In this document: piece by piece, positions 1 through 7,590 of the stretch
Layout of the letters: each line of letters starts with the position of its first letter
Numbering within the stretch: the stretch's first letter is position 1
DNA from: Alistipes sp.
Lineage (GTDB): Bacteria > Bacteroidota > Bacteroidia > Bacteroidales > Rikenellaceae
Reading direction: 5' to 3'
Assembly: GCA_017631135.1 (NCBI GenBank)
Contig: JAGBTW010000081.1
Span: 1-12,713, forward strand
DNA: 12,713 nt
Made by a program: the position numbers and the translations under genes
The notes under the pieces: generated by a model
Databases searched by the model: none
Told to the model about the DNA's origin: nothing
Seen by the model: only the letters and a program-made list of their open reading frames with translations

Positions 1-533
1 GGCGAGAGGTTATTAGATATCTCGCGGAGCGAGCGTATAGCCTCGTCGATGACTGCCGAGGTGTTCTTGAGCATGTCGCGGCTCTTGTCGTCCATATCGG
101 TGCGCTGGAGTGCCGAGAGTGACATCTTCGCCGAGGAGAGCAGTGGCCCCAGACCGTCGTGCAGCTCGCGTGAGAGCGTAGCACGCTGACGCTCCTCGGT
201 GCGCAACACAGCGGTCATAAGCCTATTCTCGAGCAGACGGCGCTGGTATGTAACCTTGTCTACGTGGCGCACAAGGAGGTTCGCGAAGAGCACACTCAAC
301 GAGTAGCTTATAGATATGACGATGCCTATCCACGCAAAGGCGAGGTCGGTGAGCAGGTGCGAGTCGAAGATGCCGAGGTCGAAGCCTCGCTCCACCGTGA
401 GCAGTGCAAGACCCACGATGCAACATATCCACAGCACCTTATATCGTGTGCGGTTGACAAGTAGCAGCGCCATGACTATCGCCACGAGCTGCATCACTAT
501 CGAGACTATCGTGAGTATCTCAACGCCTGTCAT
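1..533 (-). CDS. Sensor histidine kinase, HisKA_3 class (N-terminal part, cut by window edge)
   Basis: Partial gene: the minus-strand reading frame is open from ATG at 533 to the window edge (177 full codons) and its C-terminal ATPase domain lies outside. Two hydrophobic blocks (about residues 5-27 and 33-48) and a third (about 66-88) suggest a small membrane-anchored input region with no large sensor domain. It is followed by a helical linker and the dimerisation/phosphoacceptor motif ERQRATLSRELHDGLGP, with the likely phosphorylated His at residue 125. This motif is typical of the NarX/DesK-like HisKA_3 kinases that pair with LuxR/NarL-type response regulators; the partner would be expected downstream, outside the window. 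The start is the first ATG of the frame and begins directly with a hydrophobic segment; no Shine-Dalgarno is visible, as usual in Bacteroidota. The signal sensed cannot be deduced. The gene is separated from surE by 297 bp of structured noncoding DNA, so it is probably a separate transcript. Confidence 0.88.
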   Translation of the reverse strand, partial: MTGVEILTIVSIVMQLVAIVMALLLVNRTRYKVLWICCIVGLALLTVERGFDLGIFDSHLLTDLAFAWIGIVISISYSLSVLFANLLVRHVDKVTYQRRLLENRLMTAVLRTEERQRATLSRELHDGLGPLLSSAKMSLSALQRTDMDDKSRDMLKNTSAVIDEAIRSLREISNNLS

Positions 534-570
534 ATCGTATCGTAATGTTATAGTAATTAGTACTGATGCA

Positions 571-687
571 ATAATCTTTGATTTTATAGTGCTTCGCACT
601 TTCATTATGACCATTGAAACTAATTTAAGTAAACTTAATTAGCATCAATAGTCATAATGCTACTAGTAGCATAAAATCAAAGATTAT
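571..687. repeat. 117-bp nested inverted repeat, cruciform/cloverleaf-capable
   Basis: The outer arms are a perfect 17-bp inverted repeat: 571-587 (ataatctttgattttat) and 671-687. Inside lies a long central hairpin, 603-617 against 645-659 (14 of 15 paired). It continues through 620-629 against 634-642 with one bulged T and a TAAA loop. Two small hairpins sit at the junction: 588-592/596-600 (agtgc, ttc loop, gcact) and the 12-bp palindrome gctactagtagc at 659-670. The whole element is therefore an imperfect palindrome with half-arms of about 57 nt that differ mainly in the small side hairpins. It lies between the histidine kinase start (533) and surE. It could be a small non-autonomous mobile element (MITE-like), a structured leader of the kinase mRNA, or a protein-binding site. 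No clear target-site duplication is visible. Confidence 0.85.
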
Positions 688-701
688 AATTATCATACAT
701 T

Positions 702-709
702 CAAATATA
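702..709 (-). promoter_or_regulatory. Possible -7 box for the histidine kinase gene
   Basis: The minus strand reads TATATTTG, a perfect match to the Bacteroidota -7 consensus TAnnTTTG. No good TTTG element lies 19-23 nt upstream; the nearest candidate is 28 nt away, so support is weak in an AT-rich stretch. If used, transcription would start near 695 and the kinase mRNA would carry a leader of about 160 nt containing the whole nested inverted repeat. Confidence 0.3.
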
Positions 710-741
710 TAATAAAAAATATATTTACATTCCACCCCAAA

Positions 742-800
742 CCCCTGCCTTTGACAAAGGAGGGGCTTGTTGCAAGGCGTTGCCTTGCCACCTAAAGGTG
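742..800 (-). terminator. Three tandem hairpins downstream of surE
   Basis: Three hairpins lie in a row. The first pairs 742-752 with 756-765 (ten pairs, one bulged G). The second pairs gcaaggc 772-778 with gccttgc 782-788, perfectly. The third pairs cacct 789-793 with aggtg 796-800. They start 30 bp past the surE stop and are the only strong stem-loops there, so they probably mark the 3' end of the mreB-to-surE transcript. None is followed on the minus strand by a good T run, so classical intrinsic termination is uncertain; they may instead protect the mRNA end or belong to a dispersed repeat. Confidence 0.5.
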
Positions 801-830
801 TATGTCCAAATAAAAAATAGAACGCTATTG

Positions 831-1610
831 TTACTTAATCACGCCGTTGAGGCTTTGGAGCATGCGGTAGTCGGTCATGTCCACCTGCACGGGTACTACG
901 CTGGCGTAGTTGTGTGCCAATGCCCACTCGTCTGTGTCTTGAGCATCGGGCTCGGCATTTTGGAATGCGCCCGTGAGCCAGAAGTAGTCCCTACCTTGTG
1001 GGTCTTGGCGGGCGTAGAAGTCCTCCCTCCAGAAGCCGCGTGTCTGGCGAGAAAGGCGTATGCCCTTAATCTCCGAGGCTGCGCAGCGTGGTATGTTGAC
1101 ATTGAGGCACAAGGGGCGTGGTAGGCTTGCCTCGTTCTCCAATATCGCGCGTATGATGCGCTCGCCACACTCCACAGCACCCTCAAAGTCGGCATCGGCA
1201 CTGTGGTCGTCCACCGAGAGACCTATCGAGGGAACGCCATAGAAGCTACCCTCGATGGCTGCGCCCATGGTGCCCGAGTACATCACATTCACCGCAGCGT
1301 TAGAGCCGTGGTTGATGCCCGAGATTACAAGGTCTACCTTGCGACCCGCGAAGAAGTGGTCGAAGGCTATCTTTGCGCAGTCTACGGGCGTACCCGAGAA
1401 GGCGTAAATTTGAACACCCTCGCGCTCCTCTACGCGGCGCAAAAAGAGGGGTGCGTTTATGGTGATGGCTTGGCTCATGCCGCTCTGCACCCTATCTGGG
1501 GCGATGGCTACAACCTTGCCAAAGCGCGAGGCAAGCTCTACGGCGTGACGAAAGCCCTTTGATAGGTAGCTGTCGTCGTTGGTGACAAATATCAATCTCT
1601 CTTTATTCAT
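831..1610 (-). CDS. surE: 5'/3'-nucleotidase SurE (stationary-phase survival protein)
   Basis: 259 aa, the normal length for SurE, a cytosolic metal-dependent phosphatase that hydrolyses nucleoside monophosphates (and in some species short polyphosphate). The N-terminal strand carries the metal site TNDDS (Asp12, Asp13), followed by APDRVQSGMSQAIT with the conserved Ser43 and FSGTPVDC. The central signature SGINHGSNAAVNVMYSGTMG (residues 97-116) supplies metal-ligand Asn100. The start ATG at 1610 gives the expected short MNKERLIFVTNDD beginning. It lies 27 bp downstream of rodA on the same strand, with no terminator between, so it looks like the last gene of the mre/mrd/rod operon. A direct role in wall synthesis is not known; co-expression with the elongasome is an inference from spacing. 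Confidence 0.96.
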   Translation of the reverse strand: MNKERLIFVTNDDSYLSKGFRHAVELASRFGKVVAIAPDRVQSGMSQAITINAPLFLRRVEEREGVQIYAFSGTPVDCAKIAFDHFFAGRKVDLVISGINHGSNAAVNVMYSGTMGAAIEGSFYGVPSIGLSVDDHSADADFEGAVECGERIIRAILENEASLPRPLCLNVNIPRCAASEIKGIRLSRQTRGFWREDFYARQDPQGRDYFWLTGAFQNAEPDAQDTDEWALAHNYASVVPVQVDMTDYRMLQSLNGVIK

Positions 1611-1637
1611 AGTTCGGAATACTCTGTAAAACTCATT

Positions 1638-3083
1638 TTATATACCCATGCGACCATCGCTCTCCGAGGTCGAGGCATCAAGGCGTATAGCAATCATTAT
1701 AAGCAGCGTGAATGCGACAAGCGACGAGCCACCATAGCTCATAAGAGGCAACGGGATACCCATCACAGGCATCAGACCTATGGTCATACCTATGTTCACG
1801 CATACATGCAACAGCAGCATCGCCGCTACGGAGTAGCAGTATACTCTGCCAAAGGGCTCTTTGATGCGCTCGCCCATGCGCATAAGGCGCAGGATAAGGG
1901 TTATGTATAGCGACACGACCAGCAGAGCACCCATAAAGCCCCACTCCTCGCCCACAACGCTAAAGATGAAGTCTGTGTGCTTCTCTGGTACGAAGTCGTA
2001 GCGGTTTTGTGTACCCTCCAACCAACCCTTGCCAAAGAGACCTCCCGAGCCTATGGCAATCTCCGACTGCTTGACATTGTAGCCCACGCCTCGGGGGTCG
2101 TCAACCAAGCCCACGAAGGTGTGGATGCGGTTTTGCTGGTGAGGCTCGAGCTTCGAGAAGAGCAGGTCGCAGGTGGGGACAAAAATCATCGCATATATAA
2201 ACATCACGATGGGCCATAGAAGGGTCATCGTGTGGGTCTTAACGACGAAGAAGAGGAGCAATACGACAGCAATGCTGCATGCAATCATCAACGCAGCGTA
2301 GCCACTCAATGGTGTTATAAGGGCAATGAGCAGTGCCACGAGGAAGATAGACGATATGAATACGACGTGTCCCTGGAAAGCGCCGTGGTGCAAGAGGCTA
2401 TAGAGCGTAAAGATCACTATGAGCACCGTGAAGATGACCACGGGGTTGAAGATTAGGGATACGATAAACAGAAACGCCGTGAAGATTACTGGAAAGTAGA
2501 TATACTTCGAGAGACCCTCGCGGAAGAATACGAAGATGAATGCGCCAAGCACAAGTCCCGAGCCTGTGTCGTTCTGCAGAACGATAATCGAGAAGGGCAG
2601 CAAAATCACAGCCGCCACCTTCACCAAGTCCACGAGGCGTTTGATGTTGAACGAGTAGTCGCTCATCACGCGCGCCATCATCAGCGCTACGGCAATCTTC
2701 ACAAACTCAACAGGCTGTATGCGTATGCTACCAAACTCAAACCATGCCTTTGCTCCATTTACCTCGCGACCAAAGAGCAGCACGGCAAGCAGCAGTATCA
2801 CGCCAAGGATATATGCTGGAACAGAGAACATGTGGAATATGCGCCTATCCAACAGGAGCACCACCGTGGCTATGACCCACGATATGCATATCCACATCAC
2901 CTGCTTCATGTAGTTGTGGCTAAAGGCGAAGATGTTCTCTGTGTCGGCGTCGTAGGATGCCGAGGTGATGAACATCAAGCCCAAGAAGACAATGGCTATA
3001 TAGCTAAAGAGCGCAACCTTGTCCACACGGCCAAAGAGTGAGTTGTTGCGTTGTCTTGACGATATGTTGTAATCCGAAATCAT
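1638..3083 (-). CDS. rodA: Rod-shape SEDS peptidoglycan glycosyltransferase RodA
   Basis: 481-aa polytopic membrane protein of the SEDS (FtsW/RodA/SpoVE) family. It polymerises lipid II into glycan strands during lateral-wall growth and works with PBP2. Recognisable family segments are GSIRIQPVEFVKIAVA (about 118-133), NDTGSGLVLGAF (171-182, matching the QPDLGTAL region), PEKHTDFIFSVVGEE (366-380, containing the essential Asp371), and GIPLPLMSYGGSS (442-454). It is about 100 residues longer than E. coli RodA (370 aa). The extra length is a hydrophobic stretch at roughly 195-305, enough for several additional membrane helices, and similar lengths occur in other Bacteroidales as far as I recall. 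The gene starts 33 bp after the mrdA stop and ends 27 bp before surE, as expected for co-transcription. Confidence 0.96.
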   Translation of the reverse strand: MISDYNISSRQRNNSLFGRVDKVALFSYIAIVFLGLMFITSASYDADTENIFAFSHNYMKQVMWICISWVIATVVLLLDRRIFHMFSVPAYILGVILLLAVLLFGREVNGAKAWFEFGSIRIQPVEFVKIAVALMMARVMSDYSFNIKRLVDLVKVAAVILLPFSIIVLQNDTGSGLVLGAFIFVFFREGLSKYIYFPVIFTAFLFIVSLIFNPVVIFTVLIVIFTLYSLLHHGAFQGHVVFISSIFLVALLIALITPLSGYAALMIACSIAVVLLLFFVVKTHTMTLLWPIVMFIYAMIFVPTCDLLFSKLEPHQQNRIHTFVGLVDDPRGVGYNVKQSEIAIGSGGLFGKGWLEGTQNRYDFVPEKHTDFIFSVVGEEWGFMGALLVVSLYITLILRLMRMGERIKEPFGRVYCYSVAAMLLLHVCVNIGMTIGLMPVMGIPLPLMSYGGSSLVAFTLLIMIAIRLDASTSESDGRMGI

Positions 3084-3116
3084 AGCTTTTACTGTTGGCT
3101 CATTACTTCGTTAGGG

Positions 3117-4997
3117 CTACTTCTTCTTGCGCTTTGCGTCGTAGATTTGTTGTTTGCGGTCATACGACGAGTAGTTAGGTTTGAACTCCTTAACCTGGCG
3201 TATAACCTCGGGGCGCATGATGGTGTCGGTGAGGTACATCTCCTCGATGAGCGATGCTATAGGCACAGCGATAGATGAACCAAAGCCACCATGCTCGATA
3301 TATACCGATATGGCAATCTTGGGGTTGTCCTTGGGTGCGAACGATAGGAATGTCGAGTGGTCGGGACTGCGACGTCCGTTGACATCCTTTAGACCATTCT
3401 CCGCCGTACCCGTCTTACCGCAGACGTCCCAATCTTTGAGGTAGGCTCTGCGCGATGTTCCCGACACGTTCACACTGCGCCACATACCCTCGACAATGGG
3501 CACAAAGTGAATTGAGTCGACCATCGTGTAGTGACGCTCGTAGAAGCGCCTGTCGATGGAGTCGCGACCCTCGATGTGTTTGATGAGGTGGGGCGTGTAG
3601 TAGTAGCCGCGGTTGGCGATGATGGCGGCGAGGTTTGCCATCTGCAGAGGTGTACAGCCCATCTCGCCCTGACCAATAGAGCACGACAATACCGTACCCC
3701 AATTCCACCTGCCGTTGTAGGCCTTGTCGTAGAACTCGGGTGTGGGGACATAGCCCGCACCCTCGCCATAGAGGTCTGTGCCGAGCTTTCGACCAAAGCC
3801 AAAGCTATATACATACTCGTTCCACACGCGCACACCCTCCTTGACGCTACCATACTTGGGGTTTGTGATAAGGTCTTTGTAGACATAGCAGAAGTAGGCG
3901 TTGCATGAGTGTGCTACAGCGTCGCGCAGGTCGAGCGGTGAATCGTGGGCGTGGCACTTCATCGTGCGGCTGCCATATTTGTAGCCCATGTGGCATGGGT
4001 GCTTGGTGCGAGGTGAGAGCACTCCCTCCTGCATGGCGATGAGTCCCTGCACCAACTTGAATGTTGAGCCTGGAGGGTACTTCGCCTTCACCGAGCGGTT
4101 GAACTGTGGGTTACGCTGGTCGTGTAGCATCGAGGCGTAGTTGTTGTTACGCTGTCTACCCACCATAAGGTCGGGGTTGTAGGATGGTGACGACACCATT
4201 ACCAATATCTCACCCGTCGAGGGCTCGATGGCTACCACAGAGCCAATCTTTCCCTCCATAAGCTCCTCGGCAAACTCCTGCAGACGCACATCGATGGTCG
4301 AGGTGAGCTGCAAGCCGCGCTGGGGCTGTATGTCGCTGTTGCCACCGTCGTATGGACCAATGATGGCGCGGTGCACATCGATGTTGTAGTAGCTGTAGCC
4401 CTTCTCGCCACGAAGCTCATCCTCGTATGCCGACTCAAGACCGTTTGTGCCGATGTAGTCGCCCGCGATGTAATTATCCAAGCGCTTCACCTGCTCGTCG
4501 TTCACCTCGCTGACGTAACCCAAAAGGTTGCCACCCACCTTGCGAGGGTACTCGCGGGCGGTGCGGAAGCGTGTGGTGATGCCAGGGATGTTCATCTCGT
4601 CGAGGCGCAGCTTGCTGTCTTGGGGTAAGTAACCGACAATGAGTGTTGAGGCGCGTGGACTGCGCGCAGCCTTCTTGAGCTGCTTAACGAGCTTGGCATG
4701 GCTTAAGTCCAACACCGAGAGTAGGCGCGCAGTGTCGAAGCCCTCCTTGGGTAGCTCTCTATGCACAACAATCACGTCGTAGCATACGCGGCTCTTGACG
4801 ATGTATTCGCCATTGCGGTCGAGCACCTCGCCACGCATGGGGTATACAACCACCTCCTCCACGCTATTGGCTTTTGCCATTGAGCGGTAGTGCTTGGGGT
4901 TAAACTGCATCCACATCAAGCGCGACAGCAGCATGATGCCCACACCCACCACAATAATTCGTAAGATATTGTAGTATAACTGTGCGTTGCGATTCAT
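3117..4997 (-). CDS. mrdA: Penicillin-binding protein 2 (elongation transpeptidase)
   Basis: 626 aa: a short cytoplasmic tail, one membrane anchor (about residues 10-28), a PBP dimer/pedestal domain (about 50-215) and a class B transpeptidase domain. Catalytic motifs are complete: STFK with nucleophile Ser311 and Lys314, SCN at 364-366, and KTGT at 528-531. It cross-links the glycan made by RodA during elongation. A longer reading frame begins at 5072, but it adds 25 Cys/His-rich residues that overlap mreD. The ATG at 4997 overlaps the mreD stop as TAATG, and the protein then begins MNRNAQLYYNILRIIVVG, a normal anchor, so 4997 is preferred. The overlap suggests translational coupling with mreD. 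The C-terminus ends in a very basic tail (KRKKK). Confidence 0.96.
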   Translation of the reverse strand: MNRNAQLYYNILRIIVVGVGIMLLSRLMWMQFNPKHYRSMAKANSVEEVVVYPMRGEVLDRNGEYIVKSRVCYDVIVVHRELPKEGFDTARLLSVLDLSHAKLVKQLKKAARSPRASTLIVGYLPQDSKLRLDEMNIPGITTRFRTAREYPRKVGGNLLGYVSEVNDEQVKRLDNYIAGDYIGTNGLESAYEDELRGEKGYSYYNIDVHRAIIGPYDGGNSDIQPQRGLQLTSTIDVRLQEFAEELMEGKIGSVVAIEPSTGEILVMVSSPSYNPDLMVGRQRNNNYASMLHDQRNPQFNRSVKAKYPPGSTFKLVQGLIAMQEGVLSPRTKHPCHMGYKYGSRTMKCHAHDSPLDLRDAVAHSCNAYFCYVYKDLITNPKYGSVKEGVRVWNEYVYSFGFGRKLGTDLYGEGAGYVPTPEFYDKAYNGRWNWGTVLSCSIGQGEMGCTPLQMANLAAIIANRGYYYTPHLIKHIEGRDSIDRRFYERHYTMVDSIHFVPIVEGMWRSVNVSGTSRRAYLKDWDVCGKTGTAENGLKDVNGRRSPDHSTFLSFAPKDNPKIAISVYIEHGGFGSSIAVPIASLIEEMYLTDTIMRPEVIRQVKEFKPNYSSYDRKQQIYDAKRKKK

Positions 4998-5512
4998 TAC
5001 TTCGAGACGATTTTCTGTGTGAATATCTTGATGATGGGCGATGCCACAACTACAGATGCAAGTGTGCTGCACACTATTGTTGCGAGGAGTCGCATGGGGT
5101 GCGCAAACGACAACGCCTCCATCGTAAAGAAGAGCGTGTGGTGTATCGCAAGCATGGCTGTGGCGTATGCCATAAGCTGGTTGATGCCCAAGCGCGAGAG
5201 CACAGAGGTCTGGTCGCCAGGCTCGATGCTACGCTTGGTGACGAGGTAGAGCGTGGCGCGACGCATCATAGCCAGTGGCACAAGCGTGGCGGTGTAGAGT
5301 CCCGAGCCACCAAGTGACACATCCATGACCACACCCACGAGGGTGCTAACCAGAAGCGCCCATATTGTTGCCCACTCCATCTGTAGGAGTATGACAACAA
5401 GCGGGAATATCATTGGGCGCAGCCACATGGCGATGGATAGCTCGTCGAGCAGAAATATCTGCACAAGCATGATGATTACCGCCATCCATATGTATGATAG
5501 GTTTTTGAACAT
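4997..5512 (-). CDS. mreD: Rod shape-determining membrane protein MreD
   Basis: 171-aa, almost entirely hydrophobic protein with about five to six predicted membrane segments, the size usual for MreD. The family diverges strongly in sequence; identification rests on length, topology, the segment WATIWALLVSTLVGVVMDVSLGGSGLYT (47-74), which matches the MreD region rich in G and D, and its place between mreC and mrdA. MreD is an integral-membrane partner of MreC in the elongasome. The gene starts 23 bp after mreC and its stop codon TAA shares an A with the mrdA start (TAATG). Confidence 0.92.
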   Translation of the reverse strand: MFKNLSYIWMAVIIMLVQIFLLDELSIAMWLRPMIFPLVVILLQMEWATIWALLVSTLVGVVMDVSLGGSGLYTATLVPLAMMRRATLYLVTKRSIEPGDQTSVLSRLGINQLMAYATAMLAIHHTLFFTMEALSFAHPMRLLATIVCSTLASVVVASPIIKIFTQKIVSK

Positions 5513-5535
5513 CTCTAAATCTAACAGTCAAAGGT

Positions 5536-6372
5536 TTAATTCTCAAAGAGGCTTACCAATTCGTCAATCTGTTGTTGGTCTTTGTTCTCGACAACCAGCA
5601 CGTTGTTCAAGTTCTGCATCTCTGCAGCAATGGCAAGCTCGACGCTATATGCCGACTTCGAGGCGTTAATCTCGCTCGACTTAATCTCGCCAATCTTAAC
5701 ATCGAGAGGCAGACGATCGGACTCCACGTTGATGACCATGCCCTTGCGTGGCTCGGCATACTTCGATAGCTCGACTGCCGTAACCTCGTAGCGCGATGTG
5801 CCGTCCCAGTATATCGAGCAGACATAGTCGCTACCAACAAGGCGTCCACCAATTTTGAAGCGCGTGTTTAGCAGGGGCATAACCACAGAGTAGTCCTCGG
5901 AGCATTCTACCACCGTGCCGACAAACTCTCTGTTGGGTGTGATGACACCCATATCCTTGCGTATGCCACTCTCTCGACCACGGTCCAAGACGATGTAGTT
6001 GTGGCGACGATTTGTGGTCATGGCAACAACCCTCGCGGGGTGGAACGAGAACTTGGCGTCGAGGCTGTCGACGATGGGTTTGTATGACGACTCTGCGGTA
6101 AGCTCCTCGAGTGCGGCATCGCGCCTCTGAAGCTCCTCCTCGAGCTCCGCCACGCGTTGGGTGAGCTCTTCATTCTGCTCGGGCAGCGAGACGAAGTTGC
6201 GCACATCGGTGATAGCACCACTTATGGCACTTCCCATAGCCGAGGTGCGAGCCAAAATCTTCGACTCGGTATAGGGTGTCGCTGTGGCATAGCACCACAC
6301 TGCAATGCCCTCGATAAGGAGGAAGAGCAGAATGACATATATGCGCTTGATAAACTCTATTAGTCTGTGCAT
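5536..6372 (-). CDS. mreC: Rod shape-determining protein MreC
   Basis: 278 aa, typical for MreC. It has a short cytoplasmic start, one membrane helix (about 9-30), an extracytoplasmic coiled coil (about 60-96, rich in E/L/R heptads), and a beta-domain (about 107-265). The MreC signatures VLDRGRESGIRKDMGVIT and FVGTVVECSEDYSVVMPLLN are in that domain. MreC links the cytoplasmic MreB filaments to PBP2/RodA in the membrane and is thought to activate PBP2. The start at 6372 gives MHRLIEFIKRIYVILLF, a plausible anchor. It lies 110 bp after mreB, the only large gap in the operon, which contains a hairpin ending just before this start codon. Confidence 0.96.
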   Translation of the reverse strand: MHRLIEFIKRIYVILLFLLIEGIAVWCYATATPYTESKILARTSAMGSAISGAITDVRNFVSLPEQNEELTQRVAELEEELQRRDAALEELTAESSYKPIVDSLDAKFSFHPARVVAMTTNRRHNYIVLDRGRESGIRKDMGVITPNREFVGTVVECSEDYSVVMPLLNTRFKIGGRLVGSDYVCSIYWDGTSRYEVTAVELSKYAEPRKGMVINVESDRLPLDVKIGEIKSSEINASKSAYSVELAIAAEMQNLNNVLVVENKDQQQIDELVSLFEN

Positions 6373-6383
6373 AATCTTGTTTG

Positions 6384-6420
6384 AAAGAGGCTGCCAAACA
6401 CACTTGCCGACAGCCTCTCT
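6384..6420 (-). promoter_or_regulatory. Hairpin between mreB and mreC
   Basis: On the minus strand AGAGGCTG (6418-6411) pairs perfectly with CAGCCTCT (6393-6386). A G-U pair and an A-U pair extend it to ten base pairs around a 17-nt loop. It is followed by only a three-T run, and the mreC ATG begins 12 nt after the stem. It could be a weak terminator or 3' stabiliser that lets mreB be made in excess of mreCD, or a structure limiting translation of mreC. Confidence 0.6.
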
Positions 6421-6482
6421 TTATAGGTTCTTATGACAGTGCAAAGACTGCCTATATTGCAAACTTTTTAGTTGTATGGTTA

Positions 6483-7511
6483 TTACTTGTCACCACCAAG
6501 CAAGAACGAGAAGTTGCCAATGTTCTTAAGCGCAATGCAAGTACCGCGAGCAATGGCGCGTAGTGGATCCTCGGCGATGTGCACAGGCAGACCAGACTTC
6601 TTCGACAGACGCTGGTCAAGACCCTTGATAAGAGCACCACCACCTGCCAAGTAGATGCCGTTCTTCACAACATCAGAGTAGAGCTCGGGTGGCATAGACT
6701 CCAATACCTCCATTAGGGCGTTGTCAAGCTTCACGAGTGACTTGTCGAGTGCGTATGCAATCTCGCTGTAGTTGAGCTTAACCTCCTGGGGCATGTTGGT
6801 GCGCATGTTAGAGCCTGTGAATACAAACTCCTCGGGCTCGTCGTCGAGCTCGGGCACCGCAGCGCCGATAGCACACTTGATGTTCTCGGCTGTGCGCTCG
6901 CCAATACGAATTTCGTACTGCTGGCGTATGTAGTTCTGGATGTCGTTCGTAAAGACGTCACCAGCGACGTTGATACTCTTTGAGCATACGATACCGCCAA
7001 GTGAGATACATGCAATCTCGGCAGTACCACCACCGATGTCGATGATGAGGTTACCCTCGGGAGCCTCCACGTCGAGACCAGCACCAAGAGCTGCTGCCAT
7101 AGGCTCGAAGATGAGGTATATCTCGCGACCACCAGCGTGCTGCGCAGAGTCGCGCACGGCACGAATCTCCACGTTAGTTGAGCCCGAAGGGATGCAAATC
7201 ATCATGCGCAACGAGGGTGCGAACATGCCACCCGTAGCGTTTACCTTCTTGATGAGGCCGCGTAACATGAGCTCTGTTGCCTCGAAGTCTGCGATAACGC
7301 CATCGCGCAAGGGGCGGATGGTGCGGATGTCAGAGTGTGTCTTACCATCCATAAGGCGCGCCTTGTGACCAATAGCCATGAGGTTGCCTGTCTTGATGCT
7401 CAATGCAACAATCGAAGGCTCGTCAACGACAACCTTGCCATTGTGCATAATCAGAGTGTTGGCTGTGCCAAGGTCAATGGCCAACTCCTGTGTAAATGAA
7501 AAAAGTCCCAT
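6483..7511 (-). CDS. mreB: Rod shape-determining actin homologue MreB
   Basis: 342 aa, the standard MreB length. The actin-fold nucleotide site is intact: phosphate-1 loop AIDLGTANT (11-19), DIGGGTAEIA (158-167) as phosphate-2, and adenosine loop LAGGGALIKG (288-297). Connecting motifs include EPSIVA, RPLRDGVIADFEATE and IFEPMAAALGAGL. The N-terminus MGLFSFTQELAIDLG provides a short amphipathic, membrane-binding start. MreB polymerises on the inner membrane and guides the MreCD-RodA-PBP2 machinery. It is the first gene of the minus-strand operon, has a perfect TAnnTTTG promoter at 7691-7698, and therefore a leader of about 170 nt. Confidence 0.98.
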   Translation of the reverse strand: MGLFSFTQELAIDLGTANTLIMHNGKVVVDEPSIVALSIKTGNLMAIGHKARLMDGKTHSDIRTIRPLRDGVIADFEATELMLRGLIKKVNATGGMFAPSLRMMICIPSGSTNVEIRAVRDSAQHAGGREIYLIFEPMAAALGAGLDVEAPEGNLIIDIGGGTAEIACISLGGIVCSKSINVAGDVFTNDIQNYIRQQYEIRIGERTAENIKCAIGAAVPELDDEPEEFVFTGSNMRTNMPQEVKLNYSEIAYALDKSLVKLDNALMEVLESMPPELYSDVVKNGIYLAGGGALIKGLDQRLSKKSGLPVHIAEDPLRAIARGTCIALKNIGNFSFLLGGDK

Positions 7512-7590
7512 ATCTAATCGTTTTTATCTTTTTCGTTTCGTTAGCATGCCCCGCGCATGGTGCAAAAACACTATCTGCGAAGAACATAGA

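Noticed and set aside
316..642. Plus-strand open frame of 108 aa near the left edge
   Set aside because: It lies opposite the histidine kinase, which has a clear HisKA_3 motif on the minus strand, and it runs into the inverted repeat. Its product is low-complexity (Thr/Ile/Ser-rich) with no recognisable domain.
1203..1562. Plus-strand frame of 119 aa inside surE
   Set aside because: It is entirely antisense to surE, whose family motifs are intact; such shadows are common in GC-rich reading frames.
4998..5072. N-terminal extension of PBP2 to an ATG at 5072
   Set aside because: It overlaps mreD by 76 bp, adds Cys/His-rich sequence unlike a PBP2 start, and the TAATG junction at 4997 gives a standard membrane anchor.
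6422..6482. Separate promoter for mreC in the mreB-mreC gap
   Set aside because: The minus strand has TTTG-containing stretches (AGTCTTTG) but no proper TAnnTTTG with an upstream box at the right distance.
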